Source: Bacteroidota bacterium (GTDB lineage Bacteria > Bacteroidota > Bacteroidia > JABEUT01). Taken from it: a stretch of 64,000 bases of DNA. The notes under the pieces were generated by a model. It saw only the letters and a program-made list of their open reading frames with translations, was not told where the DNA came from and made no database searches. The stretch lies in the NCBI GenBank assembly GCA_013288345.1, contig JABDCA010000007.1, positions 1 through 64,000 on the forward strand. The letters are read 5' to 3'. How positions within the stretch are numbered: position 1 is the first letter of the stretch; the number at the start of each line of letters is the position of its first letter. Both the position numbers and the translations under genes were made by a program. Below, one piece after another: positions 47,813 through 58,500 of this stretch.

Positions 47813-48499
47813 ATGCATATCGACATTATAACCCTTCATCCCGGTTTATTAGAAAGCCCTTTTCAGCATTCTATTGTAAAAAGAGCTATTGAAAAGAAAC
47901 TTGTTGAGGTGAACTTTATAAACCTTCGTGATTACGGTATTGGCAACTATAAGCAGGTAGACGACAGTCCATTTGGTGGTGGTGCAGGTATGGTTATGAC
48001 CATTGAGCCTATTGCCAAATGCATTAATGAATTGAAAGCCAAAAGAAAATACGACGAGGTTATTTACCTTACCCCTGATGGTGAGCTGTTTAACCAGGAA
48101 AAGGCAAACACATTCTCTATGGCCAAGAATATCATTCTGCTTTGTGGCCATTATAAGGGAGTAGATGAAAGAGTGCGTGAACTTTTTATTACCAAAGAAA
48201 TATCCATAGGTGATTATGTGCTTAGTGGCGGCGAACTACCTGCGGCCATTTTTTGCGATGCTATTATACGTTTGCTTCCGGGAGTACTTTCAGATGAAAC
48301 TTCTGCGCTGTCAGATTCATTTCAGGATAACTTACTAGCCCCGCCTGTATATACACGCCCTGCAGATTACAACGGACTTAAAGTACCCGATGTTTTATTA
48401 TCGGGCGACCCTAAGCTGATTGACAACTGGAGGCACGAAAAATCTATTGAGCGCACCCAAAAGCGCCGGCCCGATATACTGAAGAAGTACGAGCAGTAA
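47813..48499 (+). CDS. trmD: tRNA (guanine-N1)-methyltransferase
   Basis: [66 protein letters not shown] at 47813 preferred over 47795. Confidence 0.96.
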   Translation: MHIDIITLHPGLLESPFQHSIVKRAIEKKLVEVNFINLRDYGIGNYKQVDDSPFGGGAGMVMTIEPIAKCINELKAKRKYDEVIYLTPDGELFNQEKANTFSMAKNIILLCGHYKGVDERVRELFITKEISIGDYVLSGGELPAAIFCDAIIRLLPGVLSDETSALSDSFQDNLLAPPVYTRPADYNGLKVPDVLLSGDPKLIDNWRHEKSIERTQKRRPDILKKYEQ

Positions 48500-48506
48500 G
48501 ACACTC

Positions 48507-48636
48507 AGCCCCAAACCCCTAAAGGGGCTTTAGCTCAGAGTTCGTCACACTGAGCTTGTCGAAGTGTAAAAGGAAGATGTTTCGACAGGCTCAACATGAC
48601 ATAAATTTATTCAAAGCCCCTTTAGGGGGTTGGGGT
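48507..48636. repeat. Inverted repeat family 1, copy C, enclosing an inner inverted repeat (GTCACACTGAGCTTGTCGAAGTG / TTTCGACAGGCTCAACATGAC)
   Basis: Outer arms AGCCCCAAACCCCTAAAGGGGCTTT and AAAGCCCCTTTAGGGGGTTGGGG. Confidence 0.85.
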
Positions 48637-48778
48637 AAATCTCCCCGACGACATCAAACCTGAAAAATTGCCACTTTACACCATATTATATTAAAATATG
48701 TTAACCCAACCTATTTTAAGGAAACCACGTAATTATTTTTATACTTTTGATTAGCAATTTCAAATACAGTCCTCGTTT

Positions 48779-49231
48779 ATGATAACAAGTGCAATAGGCG
48801 GAATTTTTGAACGTGAGCTGAACAAGCTTGCTGAGGAAATTAAGCTGTACACACCCGAAGAAAGTATTTGGGAAGTAAAAGAAGGCATAAAGAATTCAGG
48901 GGGCAATCTTTGCCTGCATATTTGCGGTAACCTTCAGCATTTTATTGGCACAGTATTAGGCAACACAGGTTATGTACGCAACCGCGACAAAGAATTTTCT
49001 GACAAGAACATTCCTGTTGCAGTACTGCTAAAGGAAATTGAAACCACCAAAATAGCCGTTGTCAAAACATTGGAAGGTATACGCGATGAGGATTTAGATA
49101 AAGAGTACACCGATTTTCCTGCCCATTTGCTGGGTAAAGAAAACATAACCAAGTTTTATTTCCTGGCGCATCTCATCTCTCACATGGATTACCACATAGG
49201 CCAGATAAACTATCACCGACGCATGATGTAA
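48779..49231 (+). CDS. DinB family protein
   Basis: NLCLHICGNLQHFIGTVLG; HLISHMDYHIGQINYHRRM metal-binding His pattern. Confidence 0.8.
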   Translation: MITSAIGGIFERELNKLAEEIKLYTPEESIWEVKEGIKNSGGNLCLHICGNLQHFIGTVLGNTGYVRNRDKEFSDKNIPVAVLLKEIETTKIAVVKTLEGIRDEDLDKEYTDFPAHLLGKENITKFYFLAHLISHMDYHIGQINYHRRMM

Positions 49232-49301
49232 AAATACATGAACAATAATTACAACCCACTTAAGTTTATTACACATATTTGCATAGCTCGCAACCAAAAC
49301 A

Positions 49302-50018
49302 ATGTCTGATAGTTTAGTTATAATACCCACCTACAACGAAAAGGGCAATATTGAAAACATTGCCCGCAAAGTGATGTCCCTTCCGGGAGATTTGCATTTG
49401 CTAGTTATAGATGATGGTTCGCCCGATGGCACAGCAGCCATTGTAAAGAACATGATGAAAGAGTTTGACGGCCGCATGTTTATTGTTGAACGTCAGGGCA
49501 AATTAGGTTTAGGCACTGCATACATTGCAGGGTTTAAATGGGCACTTGCACGTAAATACGAGTATATATTCGAGATGGATGCTGACTTTTCGCATAACCC
49601 TGATGATTTATTAAGATTAAAAGCAGCCTGTGTTAACGGCGCTGACTTAGCTATCGGTTCCCGCTATGTAAAGGGTGGCGATGTTAAGAACTGGGATATG
49701 AAAAGAGTCCTGATGTCCTATTTTGCATCTGTTTATGTGCGTACTGTTCTATGGATAAATGTAAAAGATACCACTGCAGGTTTCAAATGTTACAGGCGCA
49801 GGGTATTAGAGGCCCTTCCACTTGATACAATTAAGTTTATCGGTTATGCCTTCCAGATAGAGATGAAATACCTTACCCATAAAATGGGCTTTAAAATAGC
49901 CGAGGTCCCTATTAATTTTATTGACCGCGAGGTTGGTATTTCTAAAATGAGCAAGGGCATATTTAAAGAAGCTTTCTGGGGAGTTTTACAAATGCGTATG
50001 GGAAAACATGGCAAATAA
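49302..50018 (+). CDS. Polyprenol monophosphomannose synthase-like GT2
   Basis: VIIPTYNEKGNIENIARKV, VIDDGSPDGTA, FEMDADFSHNPDDL. Confidence 0.9.
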   Translation: MSDSLVIIPTYNEKGNIENIARKVMSLPGDLHLLVIDDGSPDGTAAIVKNMMKEFDGRMFIVERQGKLGLGTAYIAGFKWALARKYEYIFEMDADFSHNPDDLLRLKAACVNGADLAIGSRYVKGGDVKNWDMKRVLMSYFASVYVRTVLWINVKDTTAGFKCYRRRVLEALPLDTIKFIGYAFQIEMKYLTHKMGFKIAEVPINFIDREVGISKMSKGIFKEAFWGVLQMRMGKHGK

Positions 50019-51354
50019 AAGCACACTTATTAAAAATGCTTTTATAGTTAACGAAGGAAAAACTTTCCAAAGCGACCTGCTTATTGTAAATGGTAAAATT
50101 GAAGAAGTCGCAGCCACCATTTCTACTTATCCTGAAAACACAGATATAATTGATGCTACCGGCAAATACCTTTTACCGGGCATAATAGATACCCACGTAC
50201 ATTTTCGTGAACCGGGATTAGTTCATAAAGCCGACATACACAGCGAATCGATGGCTGCCGTTGCAGGCGGAGTTACTTCGTTTATGGATATGCCCAATAC
50301 AGTACCCGCAGTACTTACGCAAGAATTACTGGAAGATAAATTCCGCATAGCAAAGGATAAGGCGCTTGCCAATTATTCTTTTTACATGGGCACATCGAAC
50401 AATAACCTGAGCGAGGTTATAAAGACCGACCCGAAGAATGTATGCGGAGTAAAAGTTTATTTAGGAACATCTACCGGCAATATGTGTGTAGATAAGCCCG
50501 AAGCCGTTGAACAGCTTTTTGCCAAGTGCCCTACCCTATTGGCAGCTCATTGCGAAGATGAGCATATTATAGAAGAGAACTCGAAAGCATTCCGTGAGAA
50601 ATACGGAGAGAACCCACCTCCATCGGTGCACCCGCAAATACGTACAGAAGAATGCTGTTACAAGTCATCTTCGCATGCAGTGGAGCTGGCAAAGAAACAT
50701 AATACACGTTTGCACATCGTGCATGTGTCAACGGTAAAAGAAACCGGTTTGTTTGAAAACAAATCAGCTTTAGATACAAAACGAATTACTGCTGAAGTAT
50801 GCATACACCACCTGTGGTTCAGTGATAAAGATTATGCCAACAAAGGCAACTGGATAAAATGGAACCCAGCTATTAAAACTGAGAATGACCGCAGCGGATT
50901 AATGAAAGCCCTGCTTGATAATAAAATTGATACCATTGCTACTGACCACGCACCACATACACCCGGCGAAAAAGAACAGGAATATTTTTGCTGCCCGTCG
51001 GGAGCGCCAATGGTGCAGCACTCGCTAAATGCCATGATGGAGTTTTGGCGCGAAAAAAGAATTACGCTCGAAACCATTGTAGAAAAGATGTGTCATGCTC
51101 CGGCTACCTGCTTCCATATCGAGAACAGGGGCTTTATACGCAAAGGTTATTTTGCTGACCTCTGTCTTATTGATATCAATAACACATGGACAGTTGACAA
51201 ATCAAATATCCTCTATAAATGCCAATGGGCACCCATGGAAGGTGAAATCTTCCACAGTAAAGTTACCCACACTTTTGTAAACGGCAATTTGGTTTATGCC
51301 AATGGTGTTTTTGATGAATCTGTGAAAGGAATGAGGTTGACTTTCGATAGGTAA
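50008..51354 (+). CDS. Dihydroorotase
   Basis: LLPGIIDTHVHFREPGLVHKADI, AAHCEDEHII, LHIVHVST, IATDHAPHTPGEK. Confidence 0.92.
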   Translation: MANKSTLIKNAFIVNEGKTFQSDLLIVNGKIEEVAATISTYPENTDIIDATGKYLLPGIIDTHVHFREPGLVHKADIHSESMAAVAGGVTSFMDMPNTVPAVLTQELLEDKFRIAKDKALANYSFYMGTSNNNLSEVIKTDPKNVCGVKVYLGTSTGNMCVDKPEAVEQLFAKCPTLLAAHCEDEHIIEENSKAFREKYGENPPPSVHPQIRTEECCYKSSSHAVELAKKHNTRLHIVHVSTVKETGLFENKSALDTKRITAEVCIHHLWFSDKDYANKGNWIKWNPAIKTENDRSGLMKALLDNKIDTIATDHAPHTPGEKEQEYFCCPSGAPMVQHSLNAMMEFWREKRITLETIVEKMCHAPATCFHIENRGFIRKGYFADLCLIDINNTWTVDKSNILYKCQWAPMEGEIFHSKVTHTFVNGNLVYANGVFDESVKGMRLTFDR

Positions 51355-51356
51355 CT

Positions 51357-51525
51357 ATCTCGTTCCTTACGGAACTATTTGAACTCTATTTAAATTATTT
51401 ATTCTACCGATATTTTATCCCTATCGGGATACTATTTATCAAACTATCTTCTGGCTCCATAGGAGTATGATATTGGTAGAATAACAGACACGCTTATAGA
51501 TAACAAGTTCCGTTAGGAACGAAAT
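51357..51525. repeat. Modular multi-hairpin inverted repeat between convergent genes
   Basis: CGTTCCTTACGGAAC ... GTTCCGTTAGGAACG outer units; TTATTCTACCGATATT (51399-51414) vs GATATTGGTAGAATAA (51469-51484); inner TATCCCTATCGGGATA and CTCCATAGGAG. Confidence 0.8.
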
Positions 51526-51541
51526 ATTAAAACACGAATTA

Positions 51542-51877
51542 CTACTCAGCATTCTTCAATATACCCGCTTGCAAAGCAAACTCATGAGCATAATCGTATA
51601 ACGAAGCTGCTAATTTTTCATCGCCTAAGGCACGTTTAATAGTATCGCTCTGGCTAAGCAAGGTCTGGTGCACAAACTGCTTCATTTCGTCAGTTGTCAT
51701 TTCTTTGGTCCACAAATGCAGGTGCATCGAATTCTTTTGTTTTTCGTCCCACATCGATAAAAGCATGCCTCTAACAGCACCTTGTTCTTTGGTATCGCTT
51801 GATGACCAGTGCATAGTGGTCGGTAGGTTGTTTTCGTCTAAGTCAACCGTAATATTTATTTCTGTCTTTTTTGCCAT
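51542..51877 (-). CDS. gldC: Gliding motility protein GldC
   Basis: MAKKTEINITVDLDENNLPTTMHWSSSDT...MLLSMWDEKQKNSMHLHLWTKEMTTDEM. Confidence 0.88.
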   Translation of the reverse strand: MAKKTEINITVDLDENNLPTTMHWSSSDTKEQGAVRGMLLSMWDEKQKNSMHLHLWTKEMTTDEMKQFVHQTLLSQSDTIKRALGDEKLAASLYDYAHEFALQAGILKNAE

Positions 51878-52014
51878 AGCTAAAATGTTCGATAAATGGG
51901 TTCAAAAATAGGTCTAATATGCTTACGCAAGGCATAAATTTTTTACCTCATTTTGTATACAAATTATCAAATACGAATGTTATCTTTGGAATCTAATTAC
52001 CTATCAGACCATTT

Positions 52015-52557
52015 ATGCAGAAAACACTCTCGCAGTTCGACGTAGCCGTTAACTCATGCCGGGATATTTTCATAAAAAAAATGCACGACTATGGTACTGC
52101 CTGGCGCATACTCAGAGTGTCATCCATTACCGACCAGATATTTATTAAAGCTCAGCGCATACGCAGCATTGAAGAAAAAGGAACACAAAAGATTGACGAA
52201 GATGTTACTGCCGATTTTATTGGCATATATAACTACGCCGTAATAGCATTAATGCAGATTTCGCTTAAAGATGACAGCCGTACCGAAATGCCTCACAAAG
52301 AAATAGAAGAACTATTTGATAAGCATTCGAAATATGCAAGGCAACTGATGCAGGATAAGAACCACGATTATGGCGAGGCATGGCGAGAAATGCGCGTATC
52401 ATCGCTTACCGACCTTATATTGATGAAGCTTTTACGAATCAAGCAAATTGAAGACCATAAGGGCCAAACTCTTATATCGGAAGGTATTGATGCCAACTAT
52501 TACGACATGATGAATTACACCATTTTTGCACTAATACGCCTTACAGAAATACTATAG
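52015..52557 (+). CDS. DUF1599 domain protein (internally duplicated)
   Basis: Two copies of KMHDYGTAWRILRVSSITDQIFIKAQRIRSIEEKG / KNHDYGEAWREMRVSSLTDLILMKLLRIKQIEDHKG. Confidence 0.85.
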   Translation: MQKTLSQFDVAVNSCRDIFIKKMHDYGTAWRILRVSSITDQIFIKAQRIRSIEEKGTQKIDEDVTADFIGIYNYAVIALMQISLKDDSRTEMPHKEIEELFDKHSKYARQLMQDKNHDYGEAWREMRVSSLTDLILMKLLRIKQIEDHKGQTLISEGIDANYYDMMNYTIFALIRLTEIL

Positions 52558-52558
52558 A

Positions 52559-53686
52559 ATGAAGGCATTAGTTAAAATATGTATATTTCTTGTCGGGGCG
52601 CTGTTCATATTCTCTGGCTTTGTAAAAGCCGATGACCCGCTTGGTTTTTCGTATAAACTACAGGAGTACTTTGAAGCCTTTGGCCCTGCGTGGAAATGGG
52701 CAATACCTTTTTCACTTCCTTTAGCCTGCTTTATTCCGGTATTAGAAATGATACTTGGTTTTATGTGCCTTATGGGAGCTTTCAAAAGGTTCACCCTCTG
52801 GATGCTTTTCCTGATGGATCTGTTCTTTACCTTCCTTACATTTTATACAGCCCATTTTAACAAGGTACTCGAATGCGGTTGCTTTGGGGATGCAATACCT
52901 ATGACACCCTGGGTAACTTTCTGGAAAGACGTTGTAATACTTGTACTCATAGGCATAATTGCTATCGGGCATAAAAACTATCTATCAGTTGTTTCTCCTA
53001 GGCTTGAAAAAGCAATGGTTATCCTGTTCACTTTATGCTCCATTGCGTTTTCGTGGTATTGCTACAACTATTTACCGGTTATCGATTTCCGTCCGTATAA
53101 AGTAGGCACTGATATTAAACGTGATATGAAAGGCGGAATACCTGATGTGCTTAAATACTATTACACACTGAAAAACAAAAAAAGCGGTGAGACCAAAGAA
53201 TTTGAAAAATTCCCGGATAACTACCAGGTTGATTGGGACTATGTAAGCAGCCGCACCGATGTTGTAAAAAAAGGAGTGGAAGCTAAAATACATGACTTTA
53301 ATATTACCAGCCTTGATGGGGAGAATGTTACCGATACCATGCTGAGCAATCCGAATTATAGTTTCTTGCTTATATCTTCCTCAATTACTGATGCAAAGGT
53401 TTCGGATGAGGTGACTAAAAAGATAAATGACCTGTATGCCGATTGTACCAATAATCATTACCAGTTTATTTGCCTTACCGCTTCCGGCGAGGGAGATATT
53501 GATGCCTACAAGCAAAAGACTCATGCCTTATATCCTTTTTACAATACCGACGATACACAGTTGCGCACCATGATACGTTCGAACCCGGGACTTATTATGA
53601 TTAAAGACGGAATAGTGATTGCCATGTGGCACTACCATACCTTACCAGATTACAAAACGTTAAACACTCAATACTTCCATAAATAG
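52559..53686 (+). CDS. DoxX/MauE-like membrane protein (BT_3928-like) with soluble C-terminal domain
   Basis: VGALFIFSGFVKADDPLGFSYKLQEYFEAF, ECGCFGDAIP; C-terminal region plausibly thioredoxin-like. Confidence 0.75.
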   Translation: MKALVKICIFLVGALFIFSGFVKADDPLGFSYKLQEYFEAFGPAWKWAIPFSLPLACFIPVLEMILGFMCLMGAFKRFTLWMLFLMDLFFTFLTFYTAHFNKVLECGCFGDAIPMTPWVTFWKDVVILVLIGIIAIGHKNYLSVVSPRLEKAMVILFTLCSIAFSWYCYNYLPVIDFRPYKVGTDIKRDMKGGIPDVLKYYYTLKNKKSGETKEFEKFPDNYQVDWDYVSSRTDVVKKGVEAKIHDFNITSLDGENVTDTMLSNPNYSFLLISSSITDAKVSDEVTKKINDLYADCTNNHYQFICLTASGEGDIDAYKQKTHALYPFYNTDDTQLRTMIRSNPGLIMIKDGIVIAMWHYHTLPDYKTLNTQYFHK

Positions 53687-54768
53687 TGATAAACTTTATT
53701 CTTAAACGGCTTTTTTACGGAGTGTTGGTACTGTTCGGAGTACTGATATTGGTCTTTCTTTTATTCAATGCTTTACCCGGCGACCCTGCAAGGCTTATGC
53801 TTGGCCAACGTGCCGACGCACAAGCAATAGCTATTATCGACAAGGACCTTGGCTTAGATAAACCATTGAGCACACAATTTGCAATGTACCTCGATGACCT
53901 TTCGCCACTTTCTGTTTACAACGACAAATCGAAGGATAGTCCCATTTACCTTGATACAGCTAAGTATACTAACTACACCAAACTATTTCGCGTATCGAGC
54001 AATAAGGTTTTAATACTTAAATACCCCTACCTGAGGCGCTCATACCAAACCAAACGCAAAGTATCTGACATTATAACTTCAACTTTACCCAATACGGCAG
54101 TGCTGGCTGTTACAGCTATTGTATTCGCTTCCATCATTGGTATATTCCTGGGTATTATAGCAGCCCTACTCAAAGATTCCATTTTCGACAAGATCTCGGT
54201 AGTGCTATCGGTGTTAGGTTTAGCAGGCCCTTCATTTTTTATTGGTTTAATATTTGCCTGGCTCTTCGGGCACGTACTTAGTAAATATACCGGACTAAAC
54301 ACCGTGGGGAATCTTTACACCATCGACGATTATGGCAATGGCCGCTACCTCGATCTTAAGAACCTGATTTTGCCAGCTCTTACCCTAGGTATCCGTCCGC
54401 TTGCAATTATAGTGCAGCTTACACGCGCATCAATGCTCGAAGTGCTGTCGCACGATTACATACGTACCGCTTTTGCAAAAGGGCTTAAGCTTCGTACCAT
54501 CATTACCAAACATGCACTAAAAAATGCACTTAATCCTGTTGTTACTGCCATATCGGGTTGGTTTGCAAGCCTTATTGCCGGTGCAGTTTTTGTAGAATAT
54601 ATATTCGGCTGGGAAGGTATCGGCAAAGAAGTGATAGAAGCATTGGAGCGCTACGACCTGCCTGTGGTAATGGGTGTGGTACTGGTTACATCCATACTGT
54701 TTGTATTAATAAATATTGTTGTCGATATAATATATGCCTTATTAGATCCGCGCATCAGGCTTAAATAA
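53686..54768 (+). CDS. ABC transporter permease (DppB/OppB family)
   Basis: KRLFYGVLVLFGVLILVFLLFNALPGDPA; EAA-loop region SHDYIRTAFAKGLKLRTIITKHALKNALNP; GTG start overlaps previous stop. Confidence 0.9.
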   Translation: MINFILKRLFYGVLVLFGVLILVFLLFNALPGDPARLMLGQRADAQAIAIIDKDLGLDKPLSTQFAMYLDDLSPLSVYNDKSKDSPIYLDTAKYTNYTKLFRVSSNKVLILKYPYLRRSYQTKRKVSDIITSTLPNTAVLAVTAIVFASIIGIFLGIIAALLKDSIFDKISVVLSVLGLAGPSFFIGLIFAWLFGHVLSKYTGLNTVGNLYTIDDYGNGRYLDLKNLILPALTLGIRPLAIIVQLTRASMLEVLSHDYIRTAFAKGLKLRTIITKHALKNALNPVVTAISGWFASLIAGAVFVEYIFGWEGIGKEVIEALERYDLPVVMGVVLVTSILFVLINIVVDIIYALLDPRIRLK

Positions 54769-54777
54769 TAGTTCAGT

Positions 54778-55548
54778 ATGAGAAAAAAAATTGTGGCCGG
54801 TAACTGGAAAATGAATAAAACATATTCTGAAGCAGTGCCATTGTTATATGAGATAAAAGACCTTTTGTTTAAAAGCAAAAAAGCTGAATCGGTAATTAAA
54901 ATTATTGCGCCTCCTTCTCTTTACATTCACGATTTTTATGAAACCACCAAAGGCCTTAAAAATCTTTTTGTGGGTGCACAAAACTGTTCTTATGAAGAAT
55001 CGGGCGCTTATACAGGTGAGGTTTCTGCTACAATGCTTAAATCAGTTGGTGCTGCTTACATTATTATAGGCCATTCTGAAAGAAGAAGCTATTTTAAAGA
55101 AACAGCCGAGGAGCTGAAAAAGAAAACAGAAATTACGCTTAAGCATGGCCTAACTCCTATTTTTTGCATTGGCGAAACAATGGAAAAACGGCAGGCTAAC
55201 GAACACTTTAAAATTGTAGAAGCACAGATCACTGATAGTTTATTTCATTTATCGCCTGCCGATTTCCAAAAGATCGTACTCGCATACGAACCAGTTTGGG
55301 CCATTGGCACCGGGCTTACGGCTACTACTGCACAAGCACAGGAAATGCATCATCACATCCGTTCGCTGGTTGAAAAAAAATACGGCAATGCTGTTTCCTC
55401 AGAAATCTCGATACTGTATGGTGGCAGTTGTAACGAAAAAAATGCCGCTGAACTTTTTGCCTGCCCCGATGTAGATGGCGGACTTATTGGTGGTGCCGCA
55501 TTAAAAGCAAAAGAATTCATTGAAATAATACATTCCTTCCCTGCATGA
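54778..55548 (+). CDS. tpiA: Triose-phosphate isomerase
   Basis: RKKIVAGNWKMNKTYSEA, IIGHSERRSYF, AYEPVWAIGTGLTA, YGGSCNEKNA. Confidence 0.97.
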   Translation: MRKKIVAGNWKMNKTYSEAVPLLYEIKDLLFKSKKAESVIKIIAPPSLYIHDFYETTKGLKNLFVGAQNCSYEESGAYTGEVSATMLKSVGAAYIIIGHSERRSYFKETAEELKKKTEITLKHGLTPIFCIGETMEKRQANEHFKIVEAQITDSLFHLSPADFQKIVLAYEPVWAIGTGLTATTAQAQEMHHHIRSLVEKKYGNAVSSEISILYGGSCNEKNAAELFACPDVDGGLIGGAALKAKEFIEIIHSFPA

Positions 55549-58500
55549 AATTGATAAAAAAGCTTTCCCTCTTATTCATTTTCGTATCGTGCTTTCAGTT
55601 TTCAAATGCACAGCAGGGACAGATTAAAATATTCAATTCAGATTCGGTAAAGTTTATTGATGATATGGAAACCTATATGGAGACTGGCATTGCCAGCCAT
55701 AAGGAAATAAAAGAGTTTGTGCAAAAATTTGTTGCCACCTGGAAAACCCCGGCGTTTGGACATTATTACAAAATGGCCGTCTACAGTATTTCGAACGAAA
55801 TGCTCACCAGGAAGATCCCTGTCTATCCTACCTACCAGACTTTCCTTTCATCAGTGCTTAATTTTGTTAATTCAGGTTTATCTCAGGCACAGTTCGACCA
55901 GTGGCAAGCTTCACTCGAAAAACTTTTGAAGCAACGGCCCTACACCAACCTGAACAATTTTCTTACCATGAGCGATAATTTGTTCAGCTCTAATACTTTC
56001 TATAAATCACCTACAGTTACCTGGAGCAGTAACAACAATAATTTCACTTTTAAAAGTGATAGTGTTCCCGAGGTTATTTTTACGAAACTAAACCTGAAGT
56101 GCGCTAACGAACGGAACGATACTATTGTGATTTATGGTACACAGGGGATATTTTTTCCGAATACAGGCACATGGATAGGCAGCAATGGCAAAGTGGATTG
56201 GGTACGTACGGGGCTCGATGCCAATTCGGTTTACGGCGAATTAAATAAGTACTCAATAATTTGCAAACAAGGTGGTTTTGTTGCCGACTCAGTTATATTC
56301 TGGAACAAAAACTATTTCGATAAATCATTATTAGGCAAAGTAATTGAGCGCGACGTTTCAGAAGCATCGGGCAAAGAAACCTATCCACGATTTGTATCGT
56401 ATGGCAAACGCTTTGCTATACCTAACTTAACACCGGATGTTACTTACAATGGTGGTTTCTCAATGCGTGGCAGGCGTTTTGTGGGTTCGGGTACCATTGC
56501 AGAACCGGCACAGCTTATTTTTAAACGCAACAATAAACCCTTTCTTATTGCTTCGTCGCTTGAATACGGTATAACCAAAGACCAAATAATGGCCGATGAT
56601 GCCAGTATAGTAATGCACCTTACCGATACCGATTCTGTTTATCACCCCGACGTACAGATGGTATATAACATTACAAAAAAACATTTATCACTTATCCGTA
56701 CCGACCAGGGCTTATCTCAAACTCCTTACTTCGATACCTATCACAAAGTCAATATGTTCTTCGAAGAGCTTTCGTGGAACATTGACGAACCTAAGATGGA
56801 ACTACGTATGCTTGCAGGCGCATCACAAAGTATTGCCGATTTCGAATCGCAGGATTTTTTCCGGCCCGAACTGTTCAACAAATTCAGTGACCCAACGGGC
56901 ACAAATACCATCATGCAAATTGCCCAATATTCAAAATCTGTAAGCGGGGCTGATTTTTTAGTGAGCGATTTTGCAATATACATGCATGCAACATCTGATG
57001 ATATGCGCCCTTCTATTATGAAACTGGCAACAGTAGGGCTGTTAATGTATGACATACCAACAGACAAGATACATGTGGAGGACAGGTTAAAAAGGTTTAT
57101 AACTGATAAAACCGGTAAATCAGATTATGATGTTATCGATTATCACTCTGTCGATCCGGGCAGAGGTGTAGATAACGGCATACTCGATTTGTTGACGAAT
57201 GATATTACCATTAACGGTGTTAAGGTTATTCTTTTAAGTGATTCCGAGAACGTATACATATACCCTAAGGACCAACAAGTAGTATTGCATAGGAACAGGA
57301 ATTCAACCTTTGGTGGTAATGTGCATGCGGGGCGTTTTGATTTTTACGGTAAGCACTTCGAATTTAAATACGATGACTTTAAGATCAAGATGAATGCTAC
57401 CGACTCTATACGCATACAGGCCGAATCATATGAAGTAGATTCAAGAGGGCAGCGCCATCTTGTTCCTGTAAAAAGTGTTATTGAGCACGTAAGCGGTGAA
57501 ATTGCACTCGATCAGCCTTTCAATAAATCGGGCTTAAAGCCATACCACCAATACCCGATACTTACCAGTGATACAAACTCGTTTGTATTCTATAATAAAA
57601 AGACTGTTCAGGGCGGTGTATATAAAAAGGATAACTTTTATTTTAAGCTCGACCCCTTTGTTATTGATAGCTTGAACAGGTTTACTAATACAGGCTTACA
57701 CTTTGCCGGAACATTTGCGTCGGCAGATATAGTACCCGAAATGCGTGAGGTATTAAAATTACAACCTGATTATTCATTAGGATTTATACATGATGCACCT
57801 GCCGAAGGTATTGCACTGTATAATGGAAAAGGCAAATTCTTCAGCAAGCTGAAACTGAGTAATAACGGACTACAAGGCGATGGAACAATTAATTATGTAA
57901 CCTCCGTCTCCAAGTCAAATAACTTCCGGTTCTATCCCGACTCGATGAATGCCACGGCAAATAAATTTGTCATCAATGAACAGAAATCGCCGCCCGAGTT
58001 CCCCACTGTAACGGGCGATTCAGTTTATGAACACTGGATGCCGAAGCTTGACAACATGGCAATTAACGACGTAAAATCTCCATTCTTTATTTACACCAAC
58101 AACAGTATCTTCCACGGTATGTTAAACCTAAGCCCTGAATTACTTTCAGGTAATGGTGAAATTGACTTTTTGAAAGCCAGCCTTACATCCAAGCTTATCA
58201 AATTCAAACAGCATAAATTCAATGCTGATACGGCAGACTTTAGCCTTGATGCTACTGACAATTCCGGTATTGCTTTCCAGACCAATAACATGAACTCAGA
58301 AATTGATTTTGAAAAGAAAATGGGCGAATTCAAATCGAATGGCGGTGGTTCTGTGGTAAAATTTCCTGAGAATGAATACATAGCTTTTATGGATGAATTC
58401 AAATGGTATATGGACCAGGATCAATTAGAATTAAGTTCGAGTAAAACCCAAAAGGTGGAAGTGCAGGGCAAGGAACTGCAGTTCTCAGGTGCTAAATTTA

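Noticed and set aside
52015-52557. Internal duplication suspected as an assembly artefact
   Set aside because: The two halves are diverged at protein level and match the known duplicated DUF1599 architecture.
53686-54768. Single ABC permease considered a pseudogene or fragment
   Set aside because: Full-length with intact N-terminus, EAA-like loop and C-terminus; only the partner genes are missing here.
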